Assembly: GCF_022603395.1 (NCBI RefSeq)
Contig: NZ_JAIBKA010000004.1
Span: 310,001-374,000, forward strand
Length of the DNA stretch: 64,000 nucleotides
Direction: 5' to 3'
DNA from: Desulfoferrobacter suflitae
Lineage (GTDB): Bacteria; Desulfobacterota; Syntrophobacteria; Syntrophobacterales; Syntrophobacteraceae
Shown here: piece by piece, positions 33,228 through 42,157 of the stretch
Numbering within the stretch: the stretch's first letter is position 1
How the letters are laid out: each line of letters begins with the position of its first letter
Notes under the pieces: model-generated
What the model was told of the DNA's origin: nothing
Seen by the model: only the letters and a program-made list of their open reading frames with translations
Databases searched by the model: none
Position numbers and translations under genes: made by a program

Positions 33228-33436
33228 ATGAAAGAAATCAAACCACATTATTTGCTGGATGACACAGGGAAAAAAGCATTCGTCGTTTTGACCGTCAAAG
33301 AATATGAAGAGCTCCTGAAGATTTACACGACCTTGCAGTAATTGCAGAAAGACGTAATGAGCCAACAATAACGCTCGATGACTTCGAGGAAAGGCTCAAG
33401 TCCGATGGGCGCTTATCCCAACAAATCCCCCCTTGA
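33228..33436 (+). pseudogene. Frameshifted YefM/Phd-like antitoxin
   Basis: From the ATG at 33228 the frame gives MKEIKPHYLLDDTGKKAFVV and LTVKEYEELL, the DNA-binding end of a prevent-host-death antitoxin, but closes at 33341. In another frame from 33317 the missing toxin-binding end follows: EDLHDLAVIAERRNEPTITL then DDFEERLKSDGRLSQQ, to a TGA at 33436. One missing or extra base near 33310-33317 separates them. The stop codon is supplied by the palindrome of the truncated DUF559 copy. No partner toxin follows, though the RelE-like fragment at 32213 could once have belonged with it. Confidence 0.65.
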
Positions 33437-33530
33437 GGGGGGCAGGGGGGTGTTCAATGAGCTCAAGAAAAATACTTCCTTACAATCCAAATTTAAAAAT
33501 CCTGGCCAGAGAGCTTCGCAAACAGAGCAC
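33420..33530 (+). repeat. 111-bp direct repeat, copy 2 (truncated DUF559 element)
   Basis: Near-identical to 32544-32654: left inverted repeat plus the first 74 coding bases of a DUF559 gene. Similarity ends sharply after GAGCAC at 33530, 20 bases before the start of the large helicase gene. Confidence 0.9.
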
Positions 33531-33594
33531 GTTTCACATGAAAGGCTGTCATGATTCCGTCAGTCCTCGCAAAGCAGTTCAGGCAAGGGGTTGA
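33457..33594 (+). pseudogene. DUF559 5' fragment overlapping the helicase start
   Basis: Reads MSSRKILPYNPNLKILAREL and RKQST as in the complete gene at 32581, then 21 unrelated codons to a TGA at 33594. The frame overlaps the first 44 bases of the helicase gene in a different frame, so its translation could couple to the helicase or interfere with it. Confidence 0.75.
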
Positions 33595-36500
33595 AGACTT
33601 TTTAAAAACCACGTTCCCGGTGTCAACGCCCTTTTTCCACGGCATCATTGACCGGCTGCTGGCAGAACAGGAAGGGGTTTTCAAAGGACCATTCCTCTCC
33701 ATTCAGCTCCCTTTTCGAATCGGCTGGAGCCAAACTGAATATTTTCCCGATATTCCATTGGGTTTCACGCCTTACCTGCACCAGGAAAAGGCTTTCCAGC
33801 GTCTTTCCGGCGCAAGGCCCAAGTCTACCATCGTCGCCACGGGAACCGGTTCGGGCAAGACCGAGAGTTTCCTCTATCCAATCCTTGATCACTGCTATCG
33901 GCATCGAGGAGAGCCGGGCATAAAAGCCATCCTCATTTACCCGATGAACGCCCTGGCGACCGATCAGGCCGGGCGAATCGCCAAAATCGTTTGCAAGGCG
34001 GAAAAACTCAAAGACAACATCACCGCCGGCCTGTTTATCGGGCAGATGGAAACCGATCCCAAAATGGGCATGTCGGAGAATCATATCATCAGCCACAAAG
34101 ACACCATCAGAAACTCTCCGCCGGACATTCTTCTCACCAACTACAAGATGCTCGATTACCTCTTGATCCGGTCGAAGGATTATCCATTGTGGCGCAACAA
34201 CACCCCGGAAACCCTCCGCTATCTCGTGGTGGACGAGCTGCACACATTCGACGGGGCGCAGGGAACCGATCTGGCCTGCCTGTTGCGCCGCCTGAAGGAG
34301 CGGCTGAAAACGCCGAAAGACCACCTCTGCTGCGCGGGCACCTCGGCCACTCTGGGGAGCGATGCGGAACAAGAGCGCCTCAAGGCGTATGCTGAAGAGA
34401 TCTTCGGAGAGCCGTTCAACGACTCCTGCATCATTTCAGAATCGCGCCTGAGCGCCGGCGAATTCCTCGAAAAAAGCCTCATCTCCAATGTATCGGTGAT
34501 AGGCCGTGAGCATGCGGCTGATTTGGATCCGGAGAATTTTTCCAATTGTCAAGAATACATTTCGATCCAGCACAAGCTGTGGTTCGGGGAGGAACTCTCT
34601 TCGGAAGATTTTGCTCGAGGCGACTGGCGCTTTGAGCTGCCCGAACGGCTGAAAGGCCAGTTGTTTTTCCAAAATCTTTTGAAAGTCTTGGGCGGGAGAA
34701 TCCGATCCTATGACGACATCCTGGATGACCTGCAGCGGGTTACCCCGGAGCTTAGGGGCGCACCACGTAATTATGGCGTGGATCTTTTAAACAGCCTGCT
34801 GGCGCTGGTGTCATCGGCAGCCCTTGGCAATGGGGAGAAGCGCTCGCCTTTTCTGCATGTGAGGCATCATTTATGGCTGCGTGAGCTGCGGCGCATGGTG
34901 AGCGAAGTGAATCCGCATCCGCGCCTGAGATTTGCCGACGATTTGAACGACGAGCAGCTGGAGCGGCATTTGCCAATCGCCCACTGCCGGGAATGCAACA
35001 GCATGGGTTGGGCCGGCTTGAAGCGCCAATACGATCCGGCGGTCATGACCGACCTGCAGTCATTCTACGCGGCGTTTTTTAAAAACGACCCCAAGGTTGT
35101 TTTCATTTTCCCCGAAGAAGATGATGGATCAAAGGTTCAGGCAGAGGGCCTGTCATATCGATTTTGCAGCGCATGCCTCAAGCTGACCACGCAGCTGGAT
35201 GCAAAGGCGTGCCCCCATTGCAACCGCCCGGAAATGATGCGCGTCTTCATCCCCAACACCAGGGTGCAACGGAGAAGCCGCCAGATCGGGACCCACGACT
35301 GTCCCTACTGCAACGCCCACAATGGCATGACCATTCTCGGATCGCGGGCGGCGAGCCTCACCAGCGTGCTGATTGCTCAGCTCTACGCATCCACCTTCAA
35401 CGACGACAGAAAGCTCCTGACATTTTCCGATTCTGTTCAGGACGCCGCCCACCGCGCCGGTTTTTTCCAAGGCCGGACTTATCGGTTCAGCTTCCGCACT
35501 GCACTGCAGCGGTTTTTATTAGATGAAGGGGACGGCCTTTCCCTGGGTGAACTGCCCGAAGAGTTCGCTCGGTTTTGGTCGCAAAAGTTAGGGCCGAATG
35601 CTTTCGTTGCGACGTTTCTTGCGCCCAATATGGAATGGTTTGGAGACTATGATGAGCTCAAAAAGACGGGCAAAATACCGGAAGGCTCGAAGCTTTTGGA
35701 TGACGTAAAAAAGAGAATCGGCTGGGAGATTCTCTCCGAATATGGCTTCAGGTCCCGCATCGGGCGAACTCTTGAAAAGAGCGGCTCATCCGTCGCCTGT
35801 TCGGATGGGGACCTTTTGGATAAGGTCATATCAGATGCTTTGCTGCGGCTTAGAAACGAGATCGGCGGGCTGGAAGGCCTGGATGAAAGAACGCTCAGGG
35901 TATTAATCCTTGGACTTTTGAGTCGTTTGAAGCAGCAAGGGGCGGTGTGGCATCCGGTCTTATGCGGATACGTCGAACATTGGGGCAACATCTTTTTATT
36001 GAACCGCATCCCATGGATGGCCGGTTTTGGTATGAACGCACGTGCACCGGCGTTTCTCACCAGTAGGCGGGGAAACCGGTTCGAACTGCTGTTCGGCGGC
36101 GGATCGGGGCGGTTGACCTGGTATGAAGCATGGGCGGCCAAATGTTTTACCCCGGTGATTCCGCTCGTGGGTGAGTTGATCCGACCGATATATTCAACAG
36201 TGCTTAAGGGCCTTGTCCAGTCCGGCGTACTGTTTGAGAAGCGACAAGAGGGCGATTTCGTTTGGGGTGTGCTTCCGGAAGCTTTGAGGATCAGTAAATC
36301 CGTCGTTCAGCTGAAATGCGGCAAATGCGGCCATGAGCACTCCGTTGCATCCGATGAAGAAAAATATTGGGAGCAGGCTTCCTGCCTCAGGTTCAACTGC
36401 AGAGGAGCCTACCGGAAAGGAGCTGAAGCCCTCGATTATTACGGCAAACTCTATGCAAGCGGAGAAGTGGAGAGGATCTTTGCGGAAGAGCACACCGGCC

Positions 36501-39500
36501 TTTTGGATCGAGACAAAAGGGAAAATCTGGAGGAGCGCTTCAAATCGAAGGAACGCCAACCGTGGGACCCCAATTTGCTCTCCTGTACCCCGACATTGGA
36601 GATGGGGATCGATATCGGCGATCTTTCATCGGTGATCTTATGTTCCGTGCCTCCCGCCCAAGCCAACTATCTGCAGCGGATCGGGCGCGCCGGAAGGCGC
36701 GACGGCAATGCCGTAAACGTAGCGGTCGCCAATGCGAGGCCGCATGATCTTTTCTTCTTCGCCGAGCCGGAATCGATGATCGAGGGTGAAGTCGATCCGC
36801 CCGGCGTTTTCCTCAATGCTTCGGCGGTGCTGGAACGGCAGTTCACCGCATTCTGTATGGATCGCTGGGTGGAATCCGGTATCGGGGAAAACGCCCTGCC
36901 CGCCCAGTTGAGACAGGTATTAGGAAATATCGGCTCAGATGATCCCGGCAAGTTCCCCTACAACTTCCTGAAATTTATTGAAACTTATCGGACGGAGCTA
37001 TTCGACCGCTTCGTTGCCGTTTTTTCAGATTCATTGACCGAAGATTCGGTTCAGCACCTGCGCTACTTCGTTGAAGGGAATCGAGACATTCAGGGCAGCC
37101 TGTCATTTCGGATCGTCGAGGGTCTTTTTCTTCTGCATAAAGAGCGTGAATCACTGAGGAGCAAGGCCAAGTCACTGGGCAATAAAGTCAAAAAGAAGCA
37201 GGAAGACCCCGCCAAGGGAAAGAACTATCAGATTGAGATGGATGAGCTGATCCGTGAAAAGAAGGCGCTCCAATCCCTGGTGACGCGGATCAACGACCGG
37301 CATACCTTGAATTTCATGACAGATGAAGGCCTCCTGCCCAATTATGCGTTCCCGGAGGCGGGGGTCATCTTGCGCTCGATCATTTACAGGCGGAAGGCGA
37401 AAGTTCGGGAAAGCGAAGGCCGATACGACACATTGACGCTGGATTATGAGCGCCCAGCCGTCAGCGCGATCAGTGAACTCGCGCCGGCCAACAGCTTTTT
37501 TGCCGGTGGCCGCAGAGTGCGTGTGGATCAGATCGATGTAACGGTTTCAGATATAGAAGCGTGGCGTTTTTGTAACAATTGCGCCTACCATGTTTTGGTG
37601 GGGAAGATGCCTGAAACGGTCAATTGTCCCCATTGCGGCAGCGCGATGTGGTCCGATGCCGGGCAAAAGCGGCAGATGCTCCGAATGCGGCAGGTGTTCG
37701 CCACGACATCGGATCGCGAAAGCCGGATCAGTGACGAGAGCGACGACCGAGACCCCTGTTTTTATAACAAGCAGATCCTGGTCACCCATCAGGAAGCCGA
37801 CGTTACCGATGCCTACGCAATCGAAAACGATGAGCTGCCCTTTGGATTTGAGTTCCTGCGGAAAGTCAACCTGCGGGAAATCAATTTCGGGGAAAAGGAG
37901 GACATCGGGGAAAAAGTGACGATTGCAGGCGTTGAATCCCCGAGAAAAGGCTTCGTCATATGCAGGCACTGCGGCAAAATCCAGGATCAGCACCGAAACG
38001 AAATCAAACATACCCTGTGGTGCCCTTCAAGGAAAAAAGACTCGGAAGCCAATCTTTCCGAATGCGTTTATCTATACAGAGAATTTTCTTCCGAAGCCGT
38101 CCGCATACTTTTGCCGCTCATCACAATGGATCAATCCGAAAACAAGCTCCACAGCTTCATAGCTGCCCTGCACTTGGGTTTGAAGCTCACATTCGGCGGC
38201 AATATCGATCACCTTCAAACCACCGTTCACCAGGAACCGGTCCCGGACTCCAATCACCGCAAAGAATACCTTGTCCTGTACGATACCGTTCCCGGAGGGA
38301 CAGGGTATCTCAAGCAGCTGATGCGATCCGAGAAGCCTCTCATGGAAGTTTTCGCAAAGGCCCTGGCGACGATCAAATCCTGCAAATGCATTCAGGATGC
38401 TACCAAAGACGGCTGTTATCAGTGCCTTTACGCTTACCGAAGAAGTTATTCGATGGGCGGAACTTCGCGCGAAACGGCCGCTCAAATGTTATCGGAAATA
38501 CTCAAGCACAAGGAGCAGTTGAAGAGAACCGGGTCATTAAAGAATGTGCAGGTCAACAGTCTTTTCGACAGCGAGCTTGAAGCGCGTTTTATCGAAGCAT
38601 TGAGGCGCGTTCGCATCAACGACGTGCCGGCCAAACTGAAAAAGGACGTGGTAAACGGCAAGCCGGGGTATATCTATCGATTGGCCGATAAGGTTTATAC
38701 CATCGAACCGCAAAGACAGTTGGGCGAGGCCGACGGGGTGCACTTTCCATCCGTAGCCGATTTTCTGATCCGCCCTGCAAAAGTCCGGCACGATATCAAA
38801 CCGGTTGCCGTCTTCACAGACGGTTTCTTCTTTCACAAAAAGCGTGTCGGACTGGATATGGCCCAGCGGCATGCCATTACGGCGAGCGGTAATTTCCATG
38901 TGTGGTCGCTTTCATGGAAAGATGTTGAAAACGCATATAAAAGCCAAGGGAATTACTTCCACAACCATCTGAATTTTGCCGCTCCAGAGGTCGCTTCAAA
39001 ATATAAAAAGCTTTTGGATCATTGCGGTGTTGAAAACATTATCGAGCTGAACAGCCGAACCAGTTTCGATTGGCTGATCGAATTCTTGAAAAACCCCGAT
39101 GCCCATAAATGGGCAATGCATGGATTCGTTCATTGTCTGCTGCGTCTCGACAACAAGAAGTTTGCCGCAGAAAGTGCCAAAGGCGGATGGCTGGAAAAGC
39201 TTCAACATTATCTGCCGGGGCAGGTCGCCGATGTCGTTTCCGAACTTGGCGACGGATTGCTGTACGGTTTGGTTGAGCGGGATTCCCACCCGGAATTCAT
39301 GAGACTCTTCGTTGCGGCAAGCCAAGACGCAGTTCAGCAGGGGGAAATCCAAGGAATGCTTGCCTCGGCGTGTTTGATGGACGGCCCGGAAAACAGAGAG
39401 AGCGCCGAATTTGAGGCTGCCTGGAACGGATACCTGCGCCTATATAATCTGATGCAGTTTTTGCCGAACGCTCTTTTTGCGACCCAGGAGGGCAAGGCAT

Positions 39501-39847
39501 CCGGATATCCGTATCACCTGCCCCTTAAAACCGTGGCGCCCGCCGCCGAGCCGACATTGAAGGCGGAATGGGGTGAAATCAAGGAACTTGTTGAGAGCGA
39601 TCTCCATGAACTGATCGGCTTGCTTGCCAAACATGACCTGCCTATCCCGGAAGTGGGATTCGAGTTGGCAGGCGGCACTGGTGAGATCATTGCGGAATCG
39701 GAGCTGGCCTGGCCCAATTTGAACATTGCGTTGTTGACCAAAAAGCAGGGGGGATACCGGGGGTCATTTACCGGCTCGGGATGGAAACCATTTATGATCA
39801 GCGAAGTGGTGGAAAATTCCACTCCTTTCATCAGCCTGTTTCGATAG
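33551..39847 (+). CDS. Giant DEAD/DEAH helicase with DUF1998 and C-terminal nuclease-like domain
   Basis: A 2098-residue protein. Walker A ATGTGSGKTESF (98-104), DELH near 228 (LVVDELHTFDGAQGTD), CAGTSATLGS near 263. Zinc-type pairs occur at CRECN (about 480), CSACLK...CPHC (about 540-560), CPYCNAHNG (about 583), CGKCGHEHS (about 924), CNNCAY...CPHCG (about 1340) and CRHCGK (about 1475). Helicase C is LEMGIDIGDLSS to YLQRIGRAGRRDG (about 1015-1055). DUF1998/MZB is at about 1535-1640 (YDTVPGGTGYL, DGCYQCLYAYR). From 1668 FDSELEARFIEAL, VADFLIRP and VAVFTDGFFFHK suggest a Vsr/PD-(D/E)xK nuclease. It resembles DrmA plus DrmB fused, or Druantia DruE. AAGG precedes the ATG. Confidence 0.82.
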   Translation: MIPSVLAKQFRQGVEDFLKTTFPVSTPFFHGIIDRLLAEQEGVFKGPFLSIQLPFRIGWSQTEYFPDIPLGFTPYLHQEKAFQRLSGARPKSTIVATGTGSGKTESFLYPILDHCYRHRGEPGIKAILIYPMNALATDQAGRIAKIVCKAEKLKDNITAGLFIGQMETDPKMGMSENHIISHKDTIRNSPPDILLTNYKMLDYLLIRSKDYPLWRNNTPETLRYLVVDELHTFDGAQGTDLACLLRRLKERLKTPKDHLCCAGTSATLGSDAEQERLKAYAEEIFGEPFNDSCIISESRLSAGEFLEKSLISNVSVIGREHAADLDPENFSNCQEYISIQHKLWFGEELSSEDFARGDWRFELPERLKGQLFFQNLLKVLGGRIRSYDDILDDLQRVTPELRGAPRNYGVDLLNSLLALVSSAALGNGEKRSPFLHVRHHLWLRELRRMVSEVNPHPRLRFADDLNDEQLERHLPIAHCRECNSMGWAGLKRQYDPAVMTDLQSFYAAFFKNDPKVVFIFPEEDDGSKVQAEGLSYRFCSACLKLTTQLDAKACPHCNRPEMMRVFIPNTRVQRRSRQIGTHDCPYCNAHNGMTILGSRAASLTSVLIAQLYASTFNDDRKLLTFSDSVQDAAHRAGFFQGRTYRFSFRTALQRFLLDEGDGLSLGELPEEFARFWSQKLGPNAFVATFLAPNMEWFGDYDELKKTGKIPEGSKLLDDVKKRIGWEILSEYGFRSRIGRTLEKSGSSVACSDGDLLDKVISDALLRLRNEIGGLEGLDERTLRVLILGLLSRLKQQGAVWHPVLCGYVEHWGNIFLLNRIPWMAGFGMNARAPAFLTSRRGNRFELLFGGGSGRLTWYEAWAAKCFTPVIPLVGELIRPIYSTVLKGLVQSGVLFEKRQEGDFVWGVLPEALRISKSVVQLKCGKCGHEHSVASDEEKYWEQASCLRFNCRGAYRKGAEALDYYGKLYASGEVERIFAEEHTGLLDRDKRENLEERFKSKERQPWDPNLLSCTPTLEMGIDIGDLSSVILCSVPPAQANYLQRIGRAGRRDGNAVNVAVANARPHDLFFFAEPESMIEGEVDPPGVFLNASAVLERQFTAFCMDRWVESGIGENALPAQLRQVLGNIGSDDPGKFPYNFLKFIETYRTELFDRFVAVFSDSLTEDSVQHLRYFVEGNRDIQGSLSFRIVEGLFLLHKERESLRSKAKSLGNKVKKKQEDPAKGKNYQIEMDELIREKKALQSLVTRINDRHTLNFMTDEGLLPNYAFPEAGVILRSIIYRRKAKVRESEGRYDTLTLDYERPAVSAISELAPANSFFAGGRRVRVDQIDVTVSDIEAWRFCNNCAYHVLVGKMPETVNCPHCGSAMWSDAGQKRQMLRMRQVFATTSDRESRISDESDDRDPCFYNKQILVTHQEADVTDAYAIENDELPFGFEFLRKVNLREINFGEKEDIGEKVTIAGVESPRKGFVICRHCGKIQDQHRNEIKHTLWCPSRKKDSEANLSECVYLYREFSSEAVRILLPLITMDQSENKLHSFIAALHLGLKLTFGGNIDHLQTTVHQEPVPDSNHRKEYLVLYDTVPGGTGYLKQLMRSEKPLMEVFAKALATIKSCKCIQDATKDGCYQCLYAYRRSYSMGGTSRETAAQMLSEILKHKEQLKRTGSLKNVQVNSLFDSELEARFIEALRRVRINDVPAKLKKDVVNGKPGYIYRLADKVYTIEPQRQLGEADGVHFPSVADFLIRPAKVRHDIKPVAVFTDGFFFHKKRVGLDMAQRHAITASGNFHVWSLSWKDVENAYKSQGNYFHNHLNFAAPEVASKYKKLLDHCGVENIIELNSRTSFDWLIEFLKNPDAHKWAMHGFVHCLLRLDNKKFAAESAKGGWLEKLQHYLPGQVADVVSELGDGLLYGLVERDSHPEFMRLFVAASQDAVQQGEIQGMLASACLMDGPENRESAEFEAAWNGYLRLYNLMQFLPNALFATQEGKASGYPYHLPLKTVAPAAEPTLKAEWGEIKELVESDLHELIGLLAKHDLPIPEVGFELAGGTGEIIAESELAWPNLNIALLTKKQGGYRGSFTGSGWKPFMISEVVENSTPFISLFR

Positions 39848-39861
39848 GAGAAGAAGTAGAG

Positions 39862-42009
39862 ATGCCCTTGAATGGAAACGGCGTCAAAGTCGCAATAGCA
39901 TCCGATTTTCTGGCATCCTTTTCCAGGATTCCCCGAAAACAGCAGGGAAAGGTGCTCGATTTTGTAAACAAGTTTCGGTCCAATCCGGCCATGCCGGGGA
40001 TCAATTATGAAAAAATGGAGCGCGCCAAAGACAAGAACATGAGATCCGTGCGAATTGATCAAGCATACCGGGGAATCGTGCTCAAGCCGGAATCCGGAAA
40101 TGTCTACGTGCTCCTGTGGGTAGACAACCACGACAATGCGTACAAATGGGCGGAAAACAAAGTCTATAAGATACACCCCGAAACCGGGAGCCTTCAGGTT
40201 ATCGAAGTTCAGGAGGCCGGACAAATTGATGATCAAAGTGCATACGAGGTTCCCTTCCGCAGGGAAACGGGTGCTTTGTTTCGAGATATTCGAGACAAAG
40301 AGCTTTTGCGGCTCGGAGTCCCGGAAGAGCAGCTCCCACTGGTTAGAAGACTTGGAGACGAAGACGAACTGGATGAAATAGCTGAAAAACTGCCGCAGGA
40401 AGCATATGAGGCACTCTTCTTTTTGGCCGCCGGATTCACTTTGGAGGAAGTTCTTCAAGAAGCTCAGTCGGCCGACGAAAAGCAGCGCGTCAATGTAGAC
40501 GATTTCGAGGCGGCTCTGATCAATCCGGACTCAAGGAGGCGATTCTATGTGGTTGAAGACGAGCTGGAGCTTGCGGCCATTTTGAGCGCCCCGCTCGAAA
40601 AGTGGCGTGTTTTCCTCCATCCTTCCCAGCAAAAACTTGTGGAAAGGGCTTGGAACGGCCCGGTGCGGGTCCTCGGGGGCGCCGGCACCGGCAAAACGGT
40701 AGCCGCCGTGCACCGTGCAAAATGGTTAGCACAGCATGGTCTTCAAGGCGCAAAAGACCGTATCCTGTTCACGACCTTTACACGCAATCTGGCCGCAGAT
40801 ATCCAGGAAAACCTCGGCAAGATCTGTTCAAAGGAGATCCTTCGAAAAATCGAAGTGGTTAATCTGGACCGCTGGGTGTCGGCCTTTCTGCGGCGAAACG
40901 GCTATGACTTTGAAATCGATTACGGAAAACGGTCAAGAGAGCTTTGGAAACAGGCTGTCGATATGGCTCCCGCCGAGCTGAACCTTGATCCCTCTTTTTA
41001 CCGGGAGGAGTGGGAGAGGGTCATTCAACCGCAAGGAATCACCTCGGCGGGTGAATATATGAAAGCATCGAGGGTCGGGCGGGGAGTTCGGTTGAACCGA
41101 AAAATGAGGAAAGCTGTATGGAGCGTCTTTGAAGAGTATAGAATGCTGCTCAACGAGCACGGTTTGAAGGAAGGCGCCGACGCCATGCGGGATGCCCGGT
41201 TGCTGCTGGAAAACAAAAATGAGCCGTTGCCGTATGGGGCTGTTATCGTTGATGAAGGCCAAGACATGGGACCGCAGGCTTTCATGCTGATCCGAACCAT
41301 GGTTGCGGAGGGGCGAAATGATCTTTTCATCGTCGGTGATGCCTATCAGCGGATCTACAAACACAAAGTGGTGCTCGGACAATGCGGGATCAACATTCGG
41401 GGGCGCAGCAGAAAACTTCGCATCAACTACCGGACGACGGATGAAACCAGATCATGGGCCGTCGGTTTGCTCAAAGGCATCAAAATCGACGATCTGGACG
41501 GCGGCACCGACGATCAGAAGGGATATAAGTCGCTTTTGCATGGCGTTGCCCCGGAAGTTCGGCAATTTCAAAGCCTCAGGGATGAAGTCCATTTCATAGC
41601 GGAATATTTGAAAAAAGTTCAAAAAGATGCCGGTTCATTGAATGAAGTCTGTTTGGTTGCAAGAACGAACAACCTTCTCGACCAATACAGGAGCGCCTTG
41701 GACGACCAGGGCATCGAGGTGTACATGATCCGCCGGAGCGAACCCGAAGATCGAGCCAAACCGGGGCTTCGCCTGGCCACGATGCACCGGGTTAAAGGGC
41801 TCGAATTCGACAGGGTGATCATTGCCGGTGCAAACGACGGTACGGTCCCGCTTGAGACTGCTGAAATTACTTCATCGGATGCGACCATAAGGAAGGAGGC
41901 CGAAATCAACGAACGGGCACTTCTTTACGTAGCAGCCACGCGAGCCAGAAAGGAGGTGGTTGTCACGTGCTTCGGCAAGGCCTGCAGTTTCTTGCACAAC
42001 ATGCTTTAG
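39862..42009 (+). CDS. RelE/ParE-fold domain fused to UvrD-like helicase
   Basis: A 715-residue protein starting 14 bases after the giant helicase. Residues 1-105 look like a RelE-superfamily toxin fold: VKVAIASDFLASFSRIPRKQ, NMRSVRIDQAYRGIVLKPE, YVLLWVDNHDNAYKWAE. A linker follows. The superfamily 1A helicase has Walker A GGAGTGKTVAA (272-282), DEGQD at 464-468, and late motifs LATMHRVKGLEFDRVIIAG and NERALLYVAATRARKEV. UvrD/Rep proteins unwind DNA 3'-5'. The toxin fold could bind or cut RNA at the ribosome, or only serve as a docking domain. It is the last gene of the defence island. An AGGAG lies 11 bases ahead of the ATG. Confidence 0.82.
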   Translation: MPLNGNGVKVAIASDFLASFSRIPRKQQGKVLDFVNKFRSNPAMPGINYEKMERAKDKNMRSVRIDQAYRGIVLKPESGNVYVLLWVDNHDNAYKWAENKVYKIHPETGSLQVIEVQEAGQIDDQSAYEVPFRRETGALFRDIRDKELLRLGVPEEQLPLVRRLGDEDELDEIAEKLPQEAYEALFFLAAGFTLEEVLQEAQSADEKQRVNVDDFEAALINPDSRRRFYVVEDELELAAILSAPLEKWRVFLHPSQQKLVERAWNGPVRVLGGAGTGKTVAAVHRAKWLAQHGLQGAKDRILFTTFTRNLAADIQENLGKICSKEILRKIEVVNLDRWVSAFLRRNGYDFEIDYGKRSRELWKQAVDMAPAELNLDPSFYREEWERVIQPQGITSAGEYMKASRVGRGVRLNRKMRKAVWSVFEEYRMLLNEHGLKEGADAMRDARLLLENKNEPLPYGAVIVDEGQDMGPQAFMLIRTMVAEGRNDLFIVGDAYQRIYKHKVVLGQCGINIRGRSRKLRINYRTTDETRSWAVGLLKGIKIDDLDGGTDDQKGYKSLLHGVAPEVRQFQSLRDEVHFIAEYLKKVQKDAGSLNEVCLVARTNNLLDQYRSALDDQGIEVYMIRRSEPEDRAKPGLRLATMHRVKGLEFDRVIIAGANDGTVPLETAEITSSDATIRKEAEINERALLYVAATRARKEVVVTCFGKACSFLHNML

Positions 42010-42157
42010 GAGCGCTTCTCTGCAAGGCGATTTTGTCTTTTTCCTGTTCATCCCCGGGATCATGGAGAAGATCAAAGGGGATTCCATGGGACAGGGCGAC
42101 CGTCAGTTTCGATTCAACCGCCAGTCGTAGTCCTGGTAGAAGTCTTCAATAATAAAG

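Noticed and set aside
23800-42009. Complete canonical DISARM or BREX system
   Set aside because: No separate drmA/drmB, no phospholipase-D nuclease drmC, and no BrxC/PglZ/BrxL were found. Only the SNF2 helicase and methylase fit DISARM directly.
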